Notes: generated from the letters alone by a model not told the origin. 64,000 nucleotides of DNA from Spirometra erinaceieuropaei (GCA_902702965.1 CACRXP010000046.1:1228249-1292248), one strand, 5' to 3'. Positions 11,148 to 23,684 are shown, counted from the stretch's first letter. A program made the numbers and translations.

Positions 11148-12297
11148 AACCAATTAGTGCCTGGAGTACAAGCCATTATCGGGAGCACACCTGAAGCTGC
11201 TGGGCCCTGGACCGTCAGACGCCTGCACACCAGGCCAGATAAAATCCATCGCGCTCAATACGTAGCCTGATATCGATCACAGTACATGCACGTGGTTTCT
11301 GCCAGGTGGACGTGCGTTTAATGCGAGGAGAGGCGCACATTAATAACCTTGAGAAGGTCGTCGAACTGAACCGATTGCCGTGGTGTGCGCAATCGATGTG
11401 TGCGCGTCATCTAACAATAACAACCTGGTCACAATCCAACTTCCATTATTCATAAAAATTCACCGTATATCACCCTGGGCTGATGAGATTATTGCTAAAT
11501 ATGCTACCACTGCAGTGCACTTATTTTGTACCCAAATGGTTCTGTAGTTTTTCGCAGCATTATTTTATTTCGTGGGTTTTTTATGCAGTATCACTATTTT
11601 GAGTATTGTGAAGCTGGGATTCTACCTAACCTCAATGAGCGTCATAATTCTAAGGAAAATGTATCTAGGGGAAACGAATAGGGGGCGAAGAGAGGTGAAG
11701 GACATAGGAGGATGTATTGAGTAAGATTGAGCAACGTAATGATATTATTTCCTACCAGGTGAACTGTTTAAGAAGGGAGAGATTTCGACTTGAAGCGATC
11801 AGAAACAGAAGCATTTAGTTCCAAGTATTCTATGCCAAATGCTTGAATAATTCCAGGAAATTTAATCGCGTTTGCTCATCCTTTAAACGTATTATTGAAC
11901 TCTAAAGCGAAGAGGTTGACATGCAGACTTCTCTTTCAGAGAGCACTCCCTTTTGAAATTGTGCCTTTTTTCGTCTTCAAGTTGACCGCTGTGTTTGCCC
12001 ATTTTCAGCATCACAACCCATGGTTCTGCATAACCAGGTTTCCCTAGATCGATCTAACCCTACCACCCTTAATCCAACTGACAAAAATTAGTCGTATTTA
12101 GGCACTCACGCAGTCCGCATTTCTACCACGCATGCTATAATTCCTCAGTCAAAATATGCTGAGGTTCCAATAACGCAGCAGACACTTTTTTGCGTTTCCA
12201 GTCATAATTATTGATGTACTGGAATCAACATTTTACCGTCATTATTCCCACTAGTCAGCAGTGAGTATTCGGACCAAAACCACCACCACCATTATTC
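11148..12297. other. Unassigned region
   Basis: No gene or internal repeat identified. The 11170-11420 part is more GC-rich than its surroundings and could be an old element 5' end. The rest is AT-rich spacer. Confidence 0.4.
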
Positions 12298-12465
12298 CTG
12301 CTCCTTCTTCTTCTTCTTCTTCTTCTTCTTCTTCTTCTTCTTCTTCTCCCCCTCCTCCTCCTGCTCCTCCTGCTCCTGCTCCTCCTACTCCTCCTCCTCC
12401 TCCCCCTCCTCCTCCTACTCCTCCTCCTCCGCCTCCGCCTCCTTCTCCTTCTCCTCTTCCCTCAC
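12298..12465 (+). repeat. Compound microsatellite (TTC)n-(TCC)n
   Basis: An uninterrupted TTC run of roughly 16 units (about 12304-12348) is followed by a TCC/TCCTGC-type run to about 12465. It opens a 115-codon plus-strand frame of poly-Ser then poly-Pro, followed by EELNNIKLLIFNV, which resembles the start of a LINE endonuclease. The reading frame therefore looks like a LINE linker inflated by microsatellite growth. Confidence 0.9.
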
Positions 12466-12539
12466 ATCTTCCTCGTTCCTCTCATCATCTCCGCCTGCTC
12501 CTACGAATAAATCTCGATGCTCTCGCGCGCGTTACTTGT

Positions 12540-13585
12540 GAGGAGTTGAATAATATTAAATTGTTGATCTTCAATGTTATGTCCAGTCTAGTACCTACTT
12601 ATCCCTAATTGTTATTGGGCACCTCTGCATCTTATTCGTTCTTGTATTCGACACATGTCTTGTACTTATTCTGCAAACTATGCTCCTACGATAGCCTTCT
12701 GCGTCAGAGCGTGGCTGTGTCAAGCAGTCATAACTCCGGCGAATTCTGCATTCATAGGACCAGCCAAGTACTGGAACCAGCCACTTCGTCTCTCTGCCTT
12801 TACCAAGGTTGAAAGTGAGGGGCGCTCTCAGGAGATCGTTACTCATACACAGCTCTGATTATCTCGCGCACACCAGTGGTGGTTCCCGCACGTAACGCCT
12901 TTGCTACTATTTCTCATCAACCCCTTTCCACGTGACGACCTGGTCTTGCCATTGTAGTGATTCGCTATTTTCACCACCTTAGCCGTTAGTATTTGACGTC
13001 TCACACCTATTCTGATGATCTGAACGCGCTCTTGTACCGCATCTCGAAATAAGTCTTCTTCCATTCCTCAGATAAGATTTATATGCAGTTACTGCTGGTG
13101 ATCTTGTCTCGGGTGTCACACTAGCAAGGATACGTGGACGTGTACAGTCGGTGACCGATCTCATGTCATATTATTTGAAATTCTGGAATGCGTTTTCGGT
13201 TGGGAAGGATTAGATTTGTGCGATCTTTACGTTGATTATCTTCCGGCATATCCCCAAGTGTTTGCAGATACCGGCCATATTCATTATAGGTTTGCGCAAA
13301 TCGCTCAGTAATTTCTCGCTCAGATGAGTCCGAGTCGTGACTGTTTGGGTTTTATCTAAGTTGCGTACTTTCACATTCCTCTTTTCTTACGATTTACTGT
13401 GGAATTTCTATGATTTAAAAGGCAGGGACACGGACTGTTCTACCAAAAATATCCTACTGTTTTCCATGGTAAGCACTGCAAATGAACCTATCTTGAATTT
13501 CCTTGGGATTGAATTTTCAAGGCCGAAATGTTGTTACAAACTTCCTCGTATTGAAGTGCTTCAGATAGCTGATCGATAGTTTCCG
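12540..13585 (+). repeat. Dispersed repeat family A, copy 4
   Basis: It aligns with copy 1 from its first bases (12640 corresponds to 1) through 'cttcagatagctgat' (13558, corresponding to about 927). It then stops, and Penelope sequence begins on the other strand within a few bases. The part of copy 1 after about 965 is not found here, so insertion or truncation happened at this point. Confidence 0.8.
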
Positions 13586-13589
13586 ATTG

Positions 13590-14330
13590 GATCTTCCGGG
13601 AACAAACAGGTCGGTATCCACTTATGAACGCCTTCGAAAAGAACTTCCACATAAATTGATTGCAAGGATATCCGACTCCGTTTGCTTTTTTCATCCGGGC
13701 AAGTGCAGAGAATCTGGGCACTTTTGATGCCTGTTCGCACACAGTTTCCTTTGTGACCCACCGGATGGTCGCTGTGAGAACTGAAAAACTGTTTGCTTTC
13801 CGTGACCTTCCTGGAAACCGTCGTCTCCATTTCGCCGATTGGACTTCACCAGACGAGCACATATAGGAAGTGCAGCTCCTTCCATTATCCTCCCTCCCTC
13901 GCTTGTGAATTGTCTATCGGGGACGGTAGAGTCGAACAGGTGATGTAAATCCTGCAACATTTTCCTCCTGACCGTAACAGACGTGTCGTCAACGTTACGC
14001 AGTCACAATTCGGCTGCTGCTAGATGTATGCAGTCCATTCTGGCATTTTTGAGACCAACTTTGCCAATAATCTGAGATTGGAGACCCCACTGAAGTTTCT
14101 TTGATTTGATTATAGGTTTCTTTCTCAAAGAGGAAGATAGTTTAAACAGTTTCGCGAGGTGTCGAAATGTTAGTGTGCCCTGAGTGGCTTAGTTTGCCAT
14201 CTCATGTTTCGTACACATTTGATGTGGTAGAATGTATATAAATAATGACGCCACGTCGAAAAACACTGTAGCAGTCGCTCCAGCCACCCTTTTATCCGGC
14301 TCCGTTTTGTCGGTCGATGGCCGTGACAAG
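13590..14330 (-). mobile_element. Penelope-like element fragment, RT palm and thumb, degenerate
   Basis: The minus strand reads, with several frameshifts: FFDVASLF (palm motif A, about 14250), YNQIKETSVGSPIS (motif B, about 14085-14120), NVDDT (catalytic motif C, 13981-13998), then LQDLHHLFDSTVP, and ETTVSRKVTESKQ with SDHPVGHKGNCVRT in the thumb. This is the Penelope RT order. The GIY-YIG domain is absent. It ends where family A copy 4 ends. Confidence 0.75.
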
Positions 14331-14984
14331 CACTGACAGGCCGCTGACGCACGACCACCCCCGCCGGCTAGAACTGGGACGCCTCCGGTCCAGCTGCAGC
14401 GACTCCCGGCTGCCCTCACAAACTAGTATCACCTAACGCGCGTCGAACGCTCTGGCTTGATTCCCGTGAGGCCTTGTGAGTATGCGCCCTCCACTCGTCC
14501 TCTAATTTGTCCAATCACACGACCACCACTCAGACAGTCACTCCCTCCTGCTGACCTAGACACTCACACCCGCGTAAACAACACACCGTGACTGACGCTC
14601 TCCGTGAACGGACGCTTTTCTCTGTTGCAAGCAAATCGCCAACTTACGGCAACCTGCCCTGTGTACACAATAAACTAGTCCTCACAGCTCCCTGACTTCT
14701 GACAGTAGACGAAACGAACTTATTGTGCGTGGTTTAAGTCGATCTCACATCCTTGACCGCCACAACACCATTATTTCGTAATGGTCGCGTCTCTTTAATG
14801 CTAACCGATGATCATGTACACGGGTTAAAACAGATTTCCCAGTTTAGCCACGATAGACGACATCTCAACTGGGGATTTTGTAGACCGCAACTTTTCTTTC
14901 GAAGAAGCCAAGCCTGTATTACGTTTAAAGAGGTGTGTGAGTGAAATGGTTGCTGGTTGGCATTCCACGTGTATCTGGCGTGTT
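14331..14984. other. Unassigned C-rich region
   Basis: The + strand from 14340 to 14700 is rich in C and poor in G, with many CAC/ACC steps and no long frame. It could be a 5' leader of a retroelement. I see no gene. Confidence 0.4.
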
Positions 14985-15474
14985 TAGTTATCCTTCGACT
15001 AGTTCAGATACACTTTTCACATATCGGTGAATTCGCCAGGTAGTTGCTTTTGGTGCCCGAGTGGCCGTAGGATTGGAAATACACTTCATCTTGATTTGCT
15101 GGTGCCTCGTGCATTGACGTATAAAGTTATGCGGATACCTATTTTGGGAGAATAGTTTGTGGTGGTATTTCATTTCCCCGATAAGCTGTTTCATGAGAGC
15201 AGTGACTTTTGGCTTTATTCAGAAGGATGTAGACCGTACTCCGTTTGTCGGAGACACGGTAGTTACTCTCAAAATGTAGGATGACCTCTAAATATGCCTC
15301 TTTACGATAAAATGATGAGCGAAGAAGTTCATCTGATGTATAAAATACAAGGACATCCGGGAATTGGAGTTGTCCATCCACCTCTATTTCGAATGTAAAT
15401 TTAATTCCTGGAATAACAATAATAATTGCAATTAAATGCCAGTTTACAGGCCTTGTTAGGGAAAGGCTAAGCAC
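14985..15474 (-). mobile_element. Penelope-like element fragment, RT thumb/connector
   Basis: The minus-strand frame 15139-15474 contains IKFTFEIEVDGQLQFPDVLV and YRKEAYLEVILHFESN, the segment after the Penelope RT palm. A shifted frame (14988-15194) continues with LFSQNRYPHNFIRQC and YVKSVSELV, the connector to GIY-YIG. It covers the same domain as part of 13590-14330, so it is a separate insertion. No nuclease domain remains. Confidence 0.75.
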
Positions 15475-15477
15475 AAA

Positions 15478-15800
15478 TCCGTCCAGCAGTGAGAAAAAAC
15501 TGCTGACAAAAAAATAAAGGAGATGGTTGATTTGTACATTTTGGGGGATTCAGGAGAAAAAAAACTGATACCCATGAGATGATGACAGTCAAGAAATGGA
15601 GCGGTGGCACTGCATCGGATGTTTTCAGTCGCCATTTCTTCTCATGAAGTTGGGACTGGGTTAAACAGAAGCACTGATAAACAGCTGTCGTTGTTGGCGC
15701 GGGAAATTATCCCGGGTGAGACCGACCGTGGGCATCAGGGACCATGAAAATCATTGCTACAGTCTATTCGATCAGTGAATTTAGCACTCAAAATTTGCGG
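15478..15800 (+). repeat. Dispersed repeat family B, copy 2
   Basis: It aligns with 6009-6340. It starts with a short perfect hairpin, CAGCAGT then ACTGCTG across an A-rich loop (about 15485-15508), which is decayed in the other copies. Confidence 0.75.
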
Positions 15801-15999
15801 GAGTTTTTCCAAATGCAAAAAAGAGTAACAGTTCTCTTGAAACAGAAAAAAAAATAAATTAACAGAATTCTCGCATTTCTGTGTAAGTAATTCCAAATGG
15901 CAACTGTGTCACGGGAAAGATCAAACGACATTTAACGGTACGTGCCAGAGCAAGAAATAAAAGACCTCACGCTGACTGCCACGTCAGGAGTGGACGAGG
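15801..15999. other. Unassigned spacer
   Basis: AT-rich, without coding signal. It may contain the 3' untranslated end of LINE E4. Confidence 0.35.
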
Positions 16000-18720
16000 T
16001 TTTAAAGTACTAAGCGGGTTAAAAGTACGATTGTTTAAAAAACTGAAATATATCACATTACTCCCTTTTGTAATCTATGAAAACACGAAACATCAAGGCC
16101 CGTAAGCCGGCAACGTTCTGGGTACGACAAATACCGGTGTTTCGGTGTTAAAACTATCTTCGTAAAAAAATGATGAATGGATTATATCTTTCTCCTGCTC
16201 AGCAGCACCCAAGCGGCTAAATATAAATAAACAGTATTCCCGGCCAGGTCTAACGTACACGTTGTAAAGACTCAATCCAATATCGCTGATTTTAAAGATT
16301 CGGAGGATAAACCAAGTCTTTCTTTGTGCTTTGGAGACTATCAGGATGCTGCGCTCCGGAAGATTAAGACTCATGTATTATGATAAACCCAGATGCTTGA
16401 TAACTCTAAACACATTTACGCCGTGACCGTCAATACAAATACTGAGTATTTATGCCAAGATAGGGAAAGGCGCCATGTGCGGCACCACTTGGGAAAGGCC
16501 CTTAGGTCGCTTTTTTGGAGTTCGAGCAGCATGTCGCAGTTTGCTTGCTTATACCTATATGCAACTTCCAGATCATCGGCATACATGAAAGACTAAGAAT
16601 TTTGGAAAAACTCTGGTACTTTGCTGAAAAAAAGACAAAATAAAAGCGGGACAAGTACACTACACTAAATGACTCCACTCCTCACACATGTGGAGTTGGA
16701 GATGGCATTGGAAATCGTAAGTCGTTGTGTGCGAGCGCCCAGGTAAGAGGATATCACATTCAGAAGTTTAGTACATATTGCGAAAGAGCGGGGTTTCAAG
16801 AAAGAGGAGAATTATCCACACGATCAAAAGCCTTGGTGAAATCAAAATAGACCATTGTCCCTAGATTGGAGAAGATGATTGACGAAAGAGAGCTGACAGG
16901 TGTAAGAAGAATGAGCTTTGAGAAATCCATGCTGTGCAGCGCTCAGTAGAATATTCTCTGTTAGGTGGCACATAATCTAATCTTTGATCAGTGTTTCTAA
17001 GATTTTCGCAAGTGCGGGGAGGGTGTTTATTGGCCGAAAGTCATCGAATAACATGGGTCGGCCATGCTTGGGAAAAGGCAAGATATGTGAGTCCTTCCAA
17101 AAAGTATGAAAGGTTTCACTTTCGAGAGCGAGATTAAATATCTTGCATAAGAAGGATGGAAAAATCACATTCGCATCCGGTTTTAGGATGCTAACTGGGA
17201 CACCATCGTGTCGGGGCTATGAGGTTGACGAACGCGTCGAATAGCTACAAGTGCGCCGCACAGGCTTAAATGTGTAGATTTGAGTATTGCCCGATCAATG
17301 ACTGTATAGTCGGAAGCGGAATGTTTGTGTTTTTAATAAAGGTTTTGGACAGGAAAACTTTATAACTATCAGTGGTCAACTGAGAATCAGCTATGTGACG
17401 ACCTAGAGCATCACGGAGGGTTCGATGCTGCGTTCTTCTGTGAGTTCGTAATTTTCCGAGACAATGTTTTAGACGTTAAACGAACGTTTTTCGGAGAATT
17501 GGACCTCTTCGTCTCGCTGTTTCTACTCGGAAAATCTGTCAGCCCGCTCAAAAATACCGCAAGTCGAGAGGAAACCAGAAACCACGTTGTGAATACGTAA
17601 TCGACAAGAAAGTCTTCACATCCTGCATTGAAAATGTAGGAGTATGTAAAGCCCATCCTCAACATTAATTATCATTATTCGGTGGAGGAAACGAGAAATA
17701 AGCGGATTTGAAATTTCTTCAAGTTCAGCAGTTCAAACGTTTATAGCCGAACTTAGGAAGAAATCGGTCTAGTTGTAGGAATAAAATTGTGTTAATATTT
17801 CGGCCGAGCGAGCTAATCGGAAATCGAATAAGAAGCTATATTTTGAGGACAAAATTTTGCCATCCTCGAGTTCTAACGTTAAAACAACTATGTCGTGATC
17901 TGAATCACCGAGTGGGTCTATGAATGACAATAAAAAAGTCATGCAACCTCTACAGAAAAAAAGATCATGTATGTTTGATTCTCGGGTGGAAGTATCAACA
18001 ACCTGACTCCATATGCCAACATCCACAGCCTCAAGAATGTCTTCAAGCCCTCTGGGGTCGGAAGGCGGTGATCAGCGTACTTCAGAAAGTTTAAAGTCAC
18101 CCGCACCCAACTGACAATTAAAGTTTAATTCGGCCGCAGCCTGAAATGCCAGTGAGAATTTACGATCAAAATATTCATCGGCATTGGGAGGGCGATTGAC
18201 GCAGCCAACGAGTGAAGAGGATTTCTTTTTCAAAGCAACGTGGAGTCAGCAGCCTTTTTCTGTCGTGGAAATTGCCGGATATCCAACGGCAAAATTGGAA
18301 GGGTTTGCTTAACGCTGATGCGGCTGACACGCTACAGCTTTCTTGACGATCATTTCAAATGCAGATATAGCTTAGATGAGAGAGTTCGGAATCATCTGCG
18401 GAAGCTGATGTCTCTGTCTATGTTGCCAGAACGATATCTGGGCAGTGGATGAACACCAACGTCTCAGGTAGTGGCATGTTATTTAGCAAAGCTCTGGCAT
18501 TTAGAGCAAAAAATTTGAATGGCAAGGGCTTTTTGCGTCTGAGTGAGTTGTGCTACGTCGTCCAGTGATTGACTACCCACGGAACATACGGTCCGGATAA
18601 ACTTATCCGCTCCTGCAAAACATTTTGTCGTATCAAAAGATCCTGACTTGAATAAAGAGGAGTAGAATTTGGAGGAGGAAATGACAGGCAAGGAAATTGG
18701 TGACTATTGTTAGCTGACTC
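16000..18720 (-). mobile_element. LINE E4, minus strand, near full coding order but degenerate
   Basis: Reading down from 18720: the end of an ORF1-like part; endonuclease pieces ALNARALLNNMP (about 18490), a GDFK-like remnant of GDFN (about 18110), and GDSDHDIVVLTLE (17769-18026, the terminal SDH motif intact); a linker (17411-17665); RT fingers FDDFRPINTLPALAKILE (16977-17168); motif A FDFTKAFDRVD (about 16850); YADDLEVAYRY (about 16572-16587); and a C-terminal piece YNVYVRPGREYC (16093-16374). Every block is in a different frame from the next, so the element is dead. Confidence 0.8.
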
Positions 18721-18779
18721 ATTTTGTGTTGGAAATCCATGGGCTTGATACTGTAACGAATGCCCAACGGAACGAAACT

Positions 18780-19978
18780 GAGGAGCCCTTCATGACCCTA
18801 TTTATGTACAGTGCTTTCGCAGATTCATACTCAAAAATAAAATAAAATTGCAGGCATTTAAAATTGGATTGGGTCACAGTTCAATCGTAATCATAAGGTA
18901 ATGCATAGGGTCACTGTAAATTAGTGCGGAAGATTGTATATGACAGATTTTACAAAACTGGCTGTGAATTTTCGTGCTGTACGAGCCGATTTCTGTCGAA
19001 AACTAGACGATTAAGTTTTCTTTTAAACACACAAACTGTGTCAGCCGTCACCATCTCGCTTGGAAGCGAGTTCCACGGCCTGACAACCCGCTGGCTGAAT
19101 GAAAATTTTCGTCGGTCTAAACGCGTGCGCTCATTCCCGACTTTGTATGCATGGCCGCGTAGTTGGTTTGTCGGGGCGAACTCAAAGAAGTCCTCTGCTC
19201 TTAATCAGCAACCCTGGCCGCGAACAATCCGGAACGTCCAGAGTAGACTGCAGCAAATTCAGCCTCTCCTGATAAGACAAATTCTTTAGACCGTCGACCA
19301 TCTTTGTCGCTCTGCGTTGCACCTGTTCGAGTAAGTTGATATCCTTCCTCATCCATGGTGAAGCTGCTGGCATTCCATACTCTAGATGAGGTCTTACAAA
19401 GACATTGAAGAGTCTTTCGAAGAGTTCGGGAGGAAATATTTTAAATGCACGTCTGATCGAGTGTAGAGTGCTAGTTGCCTTCTGGACCATCTTTCTGCAG
19501 TGTTCTGATGGCGATAGATTTGTGGTCGTCCATACACCTAGATCTCTGTGTCTTTCCACAGTTTCTAACCTCGTCCCGTCAATATAGTACTGGTGTTTGG
19601 GAGAGACATTGCGGCCGGTGTTCAGGTGCAAAACAACGCATTTGGACACGTTAAACTTCAAAAGCCATCTGTTCGACCAAGCACACAGTTTGTTGATGTT
19701 CGACTGCAACTTCTCTGCGTCATCATCGCACTTGACTTCACTCCGTATTTTTATGTCATCCGCGAACATGAGAGCCTCGCAATTCACTTCGCTGATGCAG
19801 TCATTAACATAAATCAGGAAGAGTACTGGGCATAAGACAGAACCCTGTGGGACACCACTTTCCACCTTTACCCATTCCGAGGTAGAATTACTAACGACGA
19901 CTCTTTGTAGTCTGGAGGACTGAAAACTCCTGATCCACTTAAACATTTTCCCTTGAATCCCTACATCCACGTATGGAC
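18780..19978 (-). mobile_element. LINE E5, 5'-truncated CR1-like, RT C-terminal half plus 3' end
   Basis: The 5' limit is sharp at about 19978. A 262-codon open frame (19182-19970) has SGVPQGSVLCPVLFLIYVND (motif B), MFADDIKI (motif C, about 19752-19770), a DLGVW block and YGMPAASPW. After one frameshift near 19200, the C-terminal block SQRVVRPWNSLPSEMV continues to about 19050, and an A/T-rich 3' region with AATAAAAT-like signals follows to about 18830. It is related to E0 and E6 but clearly diverged. Confidence 0.85.
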
Positions 19979-20460
19979 ATTAGCATGTGGACTGCATATG
20001 TAAAACGGCCATGGAGGAATAATGGTTGGGGGCTGGCGACGCACTGCTTCCATTGGAGCAAGAATTTAATTAAAAGACGGTAACGTCGGCATATTCGGTC
20101 GAACCGCCTCGAAATGAGGGCTGAGGGGTGGTTGGAAACACGCTACGATCTGGGCCGTGATTTTAGGCCGTGACGTGTTAAGCGATTGCGGAGGAAACGA
20201 TTACATAGTGGAGCTGGATTTACCCGGTGTCCGAGTGGCTGTGGCGGCATTTGGATTTGCCTTTGACCTAGGCGCATGTTTTTGCTTGTTAGGGGTTGCT
20301 GGGGTAGTCCGCAGTTGTGTTCGTATACCAGGCATGTTGGTACGTTTAAAGATCTCAGCATCAAGTGAAGTTGTATTCCCTACGGAAGAGACTATGCCAT
20401 GACGTGGTGAGGCCGCAAATGATGTTGAAGAAGACTTATTCAAACTGAAAATCGGTGTCA
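19979..20460. other. Unassigned region with basic Thr/Pro/Ala-rich minus frame
   Basis: The 96-codon minus frame at 20201-20491 is Thr/Pro/Lys/Ala-rich, like many LINE ORF1 leaders, but carries no domain. Assignment to an element is only a guess. Confidence 0.3.
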
Positions 20461-20462
20461 TT

Positions 20463-21008
20463 ATGTCGGTGTTGGTTTTTGACAATTTCAATTTGTCCAG
20501 TCTTCGCTACAATGGTGTGAGGTCCGGCGAAACGGAACAGCGCCATTTTCTACAGAAATCCCAAATTATCTCCTTCCTCGACAAGATAAAGTCAACTCCT
20601 ACTAAGGAGAAAATTGTTACAAGTATTGGTGCATTACGGCTTAGCGAACGCAGTCGTTTATATTGTGCGACACTGAAACCCAAGCCACAACCATGCAGAA
20701 GCAACTGCGTTCCCTCTATAGCTGATATGTGATCCGGGATGTTTCGCAGTATAAGATTATGCTTGCATTTTATTCTCTCATCATTTTCAGAGCTTATAAC
20801 CCCAATAACGTTAAACGCCTTTTCGATGACTTTTCAGAAGTGCTGCTTATATATCAAGACGCCCGTAGAAGCCCGCTTATGCACAACCGTTTGAAATCCT
20901 CCGATCCGAGATAAGTTGAAATTTGTTTATAATTGAAATATTTGTCATATTTCTGCCTCAATTGTCAACTGATTTTTATTAGCTGTCGAAAATAACACAT
21001 CAATCCTC
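20463..21008 (+). other. Unassigned, possibly 5' part of LINE E1
   Basis: An 89-codon plus frame (20463-20732) of mixed composition lies upstream of the E1 ORF1-like part. No motif is recognised. It could be E1 leader or unrelated. Confidence 0.3.
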
Positions 21009-21893
21009 ATGCACTCTGTCCAGTTAACCATGACCGATGTCAATCTTGCTGTCGACAAAGGAGATCTTTCGGCCATCCTGCGTTTACAGAAGTTAATCGA
21101 GAGACATGAACACATTTTTACGATTCTCGACTCACTAACAGACTCAAATACCTTCACGCACAGCCTAACGAACCTACCACAAATAGAATCGATTATACAT
21201 TTTTTTCATCAGAAATCGCTCATAGAGCAAAACGCAGACTCAATTTAATTATCCGCAACACCATCAGTTCAAAAACTTTTTAATTCGTGTGGCCTAAACA
21301 TCCGAGTAGCTAACACCAAAAGACTTCATTTTAGAAGCAAAAATAAGCCCGTCTTAGTAACCTTCTACTCACAGACCAAAGCTGATCTTGTCCTACAAAA
21401 CCCCGAGTTAAACGGGAATATACGGAACCTAAGCTCATTTATAGGTCCAGACTTGACACCGATGCAAAGACGTAAACTTCGGAAAATAGACACCAGTTAC
21501 AAACCCGATAATCAACTCGCCGGTCCTTCAACTGTACCTCTAGCTACTGCTTCTATTTCTGGCGCTAATAGGAGGAAACGCACAGACCAGCATAAACAAA
21601 ATTATAAAGCCACAGCCCCCGTAGGAGGTCCTTTAGCAAGTATTTCTGATTCTAGTTCTCAGGACATCAAGCTCGCAACTTCAAAAGCTGTTGGAACTGC
21701 TGGGCAGAAAGAAACAAGGGAGGCAAAGAAATGTAACAACGTTCAACTAGAACAAAACGATGACGCCGATACCGGACTCAGTCATGTGACACCATTAGAT
21801 AGCAGTATAAGTTTCAACACGCTCCCAAATCTCCATTCAATTCAACTCAATTATTTTATTAAAGACCCGTCGGGGTCCCATCAAATCAAGTAA
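21009..21893 (+). pseudogene. LINE E1, ORF1-like region (first segment)
   Basis: Two frames on the same strand, broken at 21246-21250, read as one protein. The first is a helical N-terminal part (KLIERHEHIFTILDSL). The second is a part with KNKPVLVTFYSQTKADLVL and FIGPDLTPMQRRKLRKID, similar in layout to LINE ORF1 RNA-binding regions, then a basic/Ser-Thr-rich tail. The last ~15 codons read into the 3' end of the inserted element E2 and are not native. The segment continues at about 23330. Confidence 0.6.
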
Positions 21894-23330
21894 AAATAAA
21901 TTTACATGCGAATATTAGACGTGGTAGGCAAAATCTGTACAAAGTACAATACATATTTTTTGAGATTAGAAGTTCGTTAAGCAAAATGAAAAACTAGGGG
22001 TGAAAAAAAACTCCATAGCAAATTTTAAAAATGATTGAATTAATTTAACAGTAGAAAAAAAACCCTCAAAAAAATTGCATCAGAAAAATGCAGGGAGGAC
22101 TGGCCTGCATGTGGCAGTATAGAATGGAATATAGTCGGACACCAACATGGCCGAAATAAATGTCAGCTGTATATGGCATTGTGTAACGGATTTAATAAAA
22201 CGGTACGTAGGCGGGTCGGTCAGGACTGGCCAGTATGTGGCCTTGAATAAGATAAATAAGTGGCGAAATTGAAAACCAGTCTCGGGCTGATAGGAACCCA
22301 GATGCGGTCGGTTTCATTCAACTGAGTCCATCCGAGCATGTGGGAAGGGAGATGCGACCAGACGACAAGTATATGGCGAATATAGAAGGCTTTCTCAAGA
22401 TCGCCGATGGAGTGCATTCTGTAAGGGCACGATGACAACCAGTCTCGAGGCGACAAGAACCCAGATGCGGTCGGTTACATTCATCAGAGTCCATCCGAGG
22501 ATAGGGTACAGGAGATGCGATCAGATTACTAGTATATGGCGAATATAGAAGGCTTCGCCAAGAGCGTCGATGGAGCGCATTCTGTGAGGGCACTATGAAA
22601 ATCAGTCTCGAGGCGATAGGAACCCAGATGCGGTCGGTTACATACATCCGAGGCCAACCGAGGATGGGGTAAGGGAGATGCGACCAGACTCCTAGTATAT
22701 GGCGAATGCAGAAGGTTTCGCCAAGAGCATCGATGGTGCGCCTTCTGTGAGGGCACGATGCATGAACTGAAAATTTGGAATAATTAACATTTCTGGCGAG
22801 GGGTCTTAGGTAGAGAGACTACTCATAAAGGAAGGAAACGTGAACAGATACGGAAATTTAATGGCGGCATGCTAAATTCCCGGTGGCCCTTTCTCAGTGT
22901 CATAGAAAACGTTGTCTGGAATGATGAGGAAAATAAAAGTTTAATCGAGTCAGTATTCAGATAAAGGCGTAGCCTTCTCTTAAAGGTTTGTAGATTTTCT
23001 GAAGATCTTATATTTATTGGAAGGTTATTCCAGAGGAAAGTAAGCGAAAAAAGGGAGCGCTTAGAGGTGGAGGACGCTGGAGGATGTATAATCAGAGACG
23101 AATTGCGAAGATTGTATGGGCGACTACTAGGGGTAAGTGCTGAAATCCGAGGAAAATTTGAACTATGATTAATGCGAGAGAGGAGATAGAAGCCCGCTTC
23201 TAGTCTTCGAACCCATAACAATTTTAGGTTAATTAGCTGGCATCTATCTGAGTAGGAGATATTGGGATGTTCCCTATCTAAAAGTTTTTTTAGAGAAACG
23301 TCTTTGGACATTTTCAATTTTTAAAACCGA
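21850..23330 (-). mobile_element. LINE E2, minus strand, 5'-truncated insertion inside E1
   Basis: The minus frame at 22823-23317 is a LINE C-terminus: LLWVRRLEAGFYLLSRINHS, SKRSLFSLTFLWNNLP and FKRRLRLYLN. It matches the C-terminus of E3 (27074-27709). Its 3' end is 'cgggtctttaataaaat', the same 3' end that E3 has at about 28385-28405, followed here by a short A/T tail. A unique 3' untranslated part holds a three-unit 163-bp repeat. Plus-strand E1 coding sequence lies on both sides, so E2 was inserted into E1. Confidence 0.85.
22272..22760 (-). repeat. 163-bp tandem repeat, three units, in the E2 3' region
   Basis: Units are 22272-22434, 22435-22597 and 22598-22760, all 163 bp. Shared landmarks are 'ccagatgcggtcggtt', 'tatatggcgaat' and 'gagggcac'. 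Frames on the minus strand stay open across units, but 163 is not a multiple of 3, so each unit is read in a different frame and coding is unlikely. E3, the sister element, has no such array. Confidence 0.9.
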
Positions 23331-23684
23331 TCAACCAGTATAAGAAATCGATTGCCAAAAAAGACACACAAACCAAAAGGCCTTACTAAGCATACCAACG
23401 CAAGCAAAACGCCCTAAGTATAAAGATATAACAAATAGGATTTCTTCAAACTCTAAACGGAAACAAATAAACTTCTATAACTGCACGTCGACTCCCCAAA
23501 ACCCATGTGTATGGCATAGTAATAAGTCAAACCATTCTACCATTCCAAACTTCTTACCACTTAATGAAAACCCCACAAATTTATTCGGCTTTAACACCTC
23601 CCCAACTGAAACTCCATTTAGCTACAATTACCACCTAGTTAACTCACCTCCCCATATGTACACTCAAGCCCTACACACTAATCC

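Noticed and set aside
12261..12608. 115-codon Ser/Pro-rich open frame
   Set aside because: It is the translation of a TTC/TCC microsatellite; only the last few residues resemble a LINE endonuclease start.
21840..21893. Native C-terminus of the E1 ORF1-like protein
   Set aside because: These codons are the reverse complement of the 3' end of inserted LINE E2.
22220..22756. Overlapping minus frames in the 163-bp array
   Set aside because: The unit length is not a multiple of three, so each unit is read in another frame; open frames are incidental.
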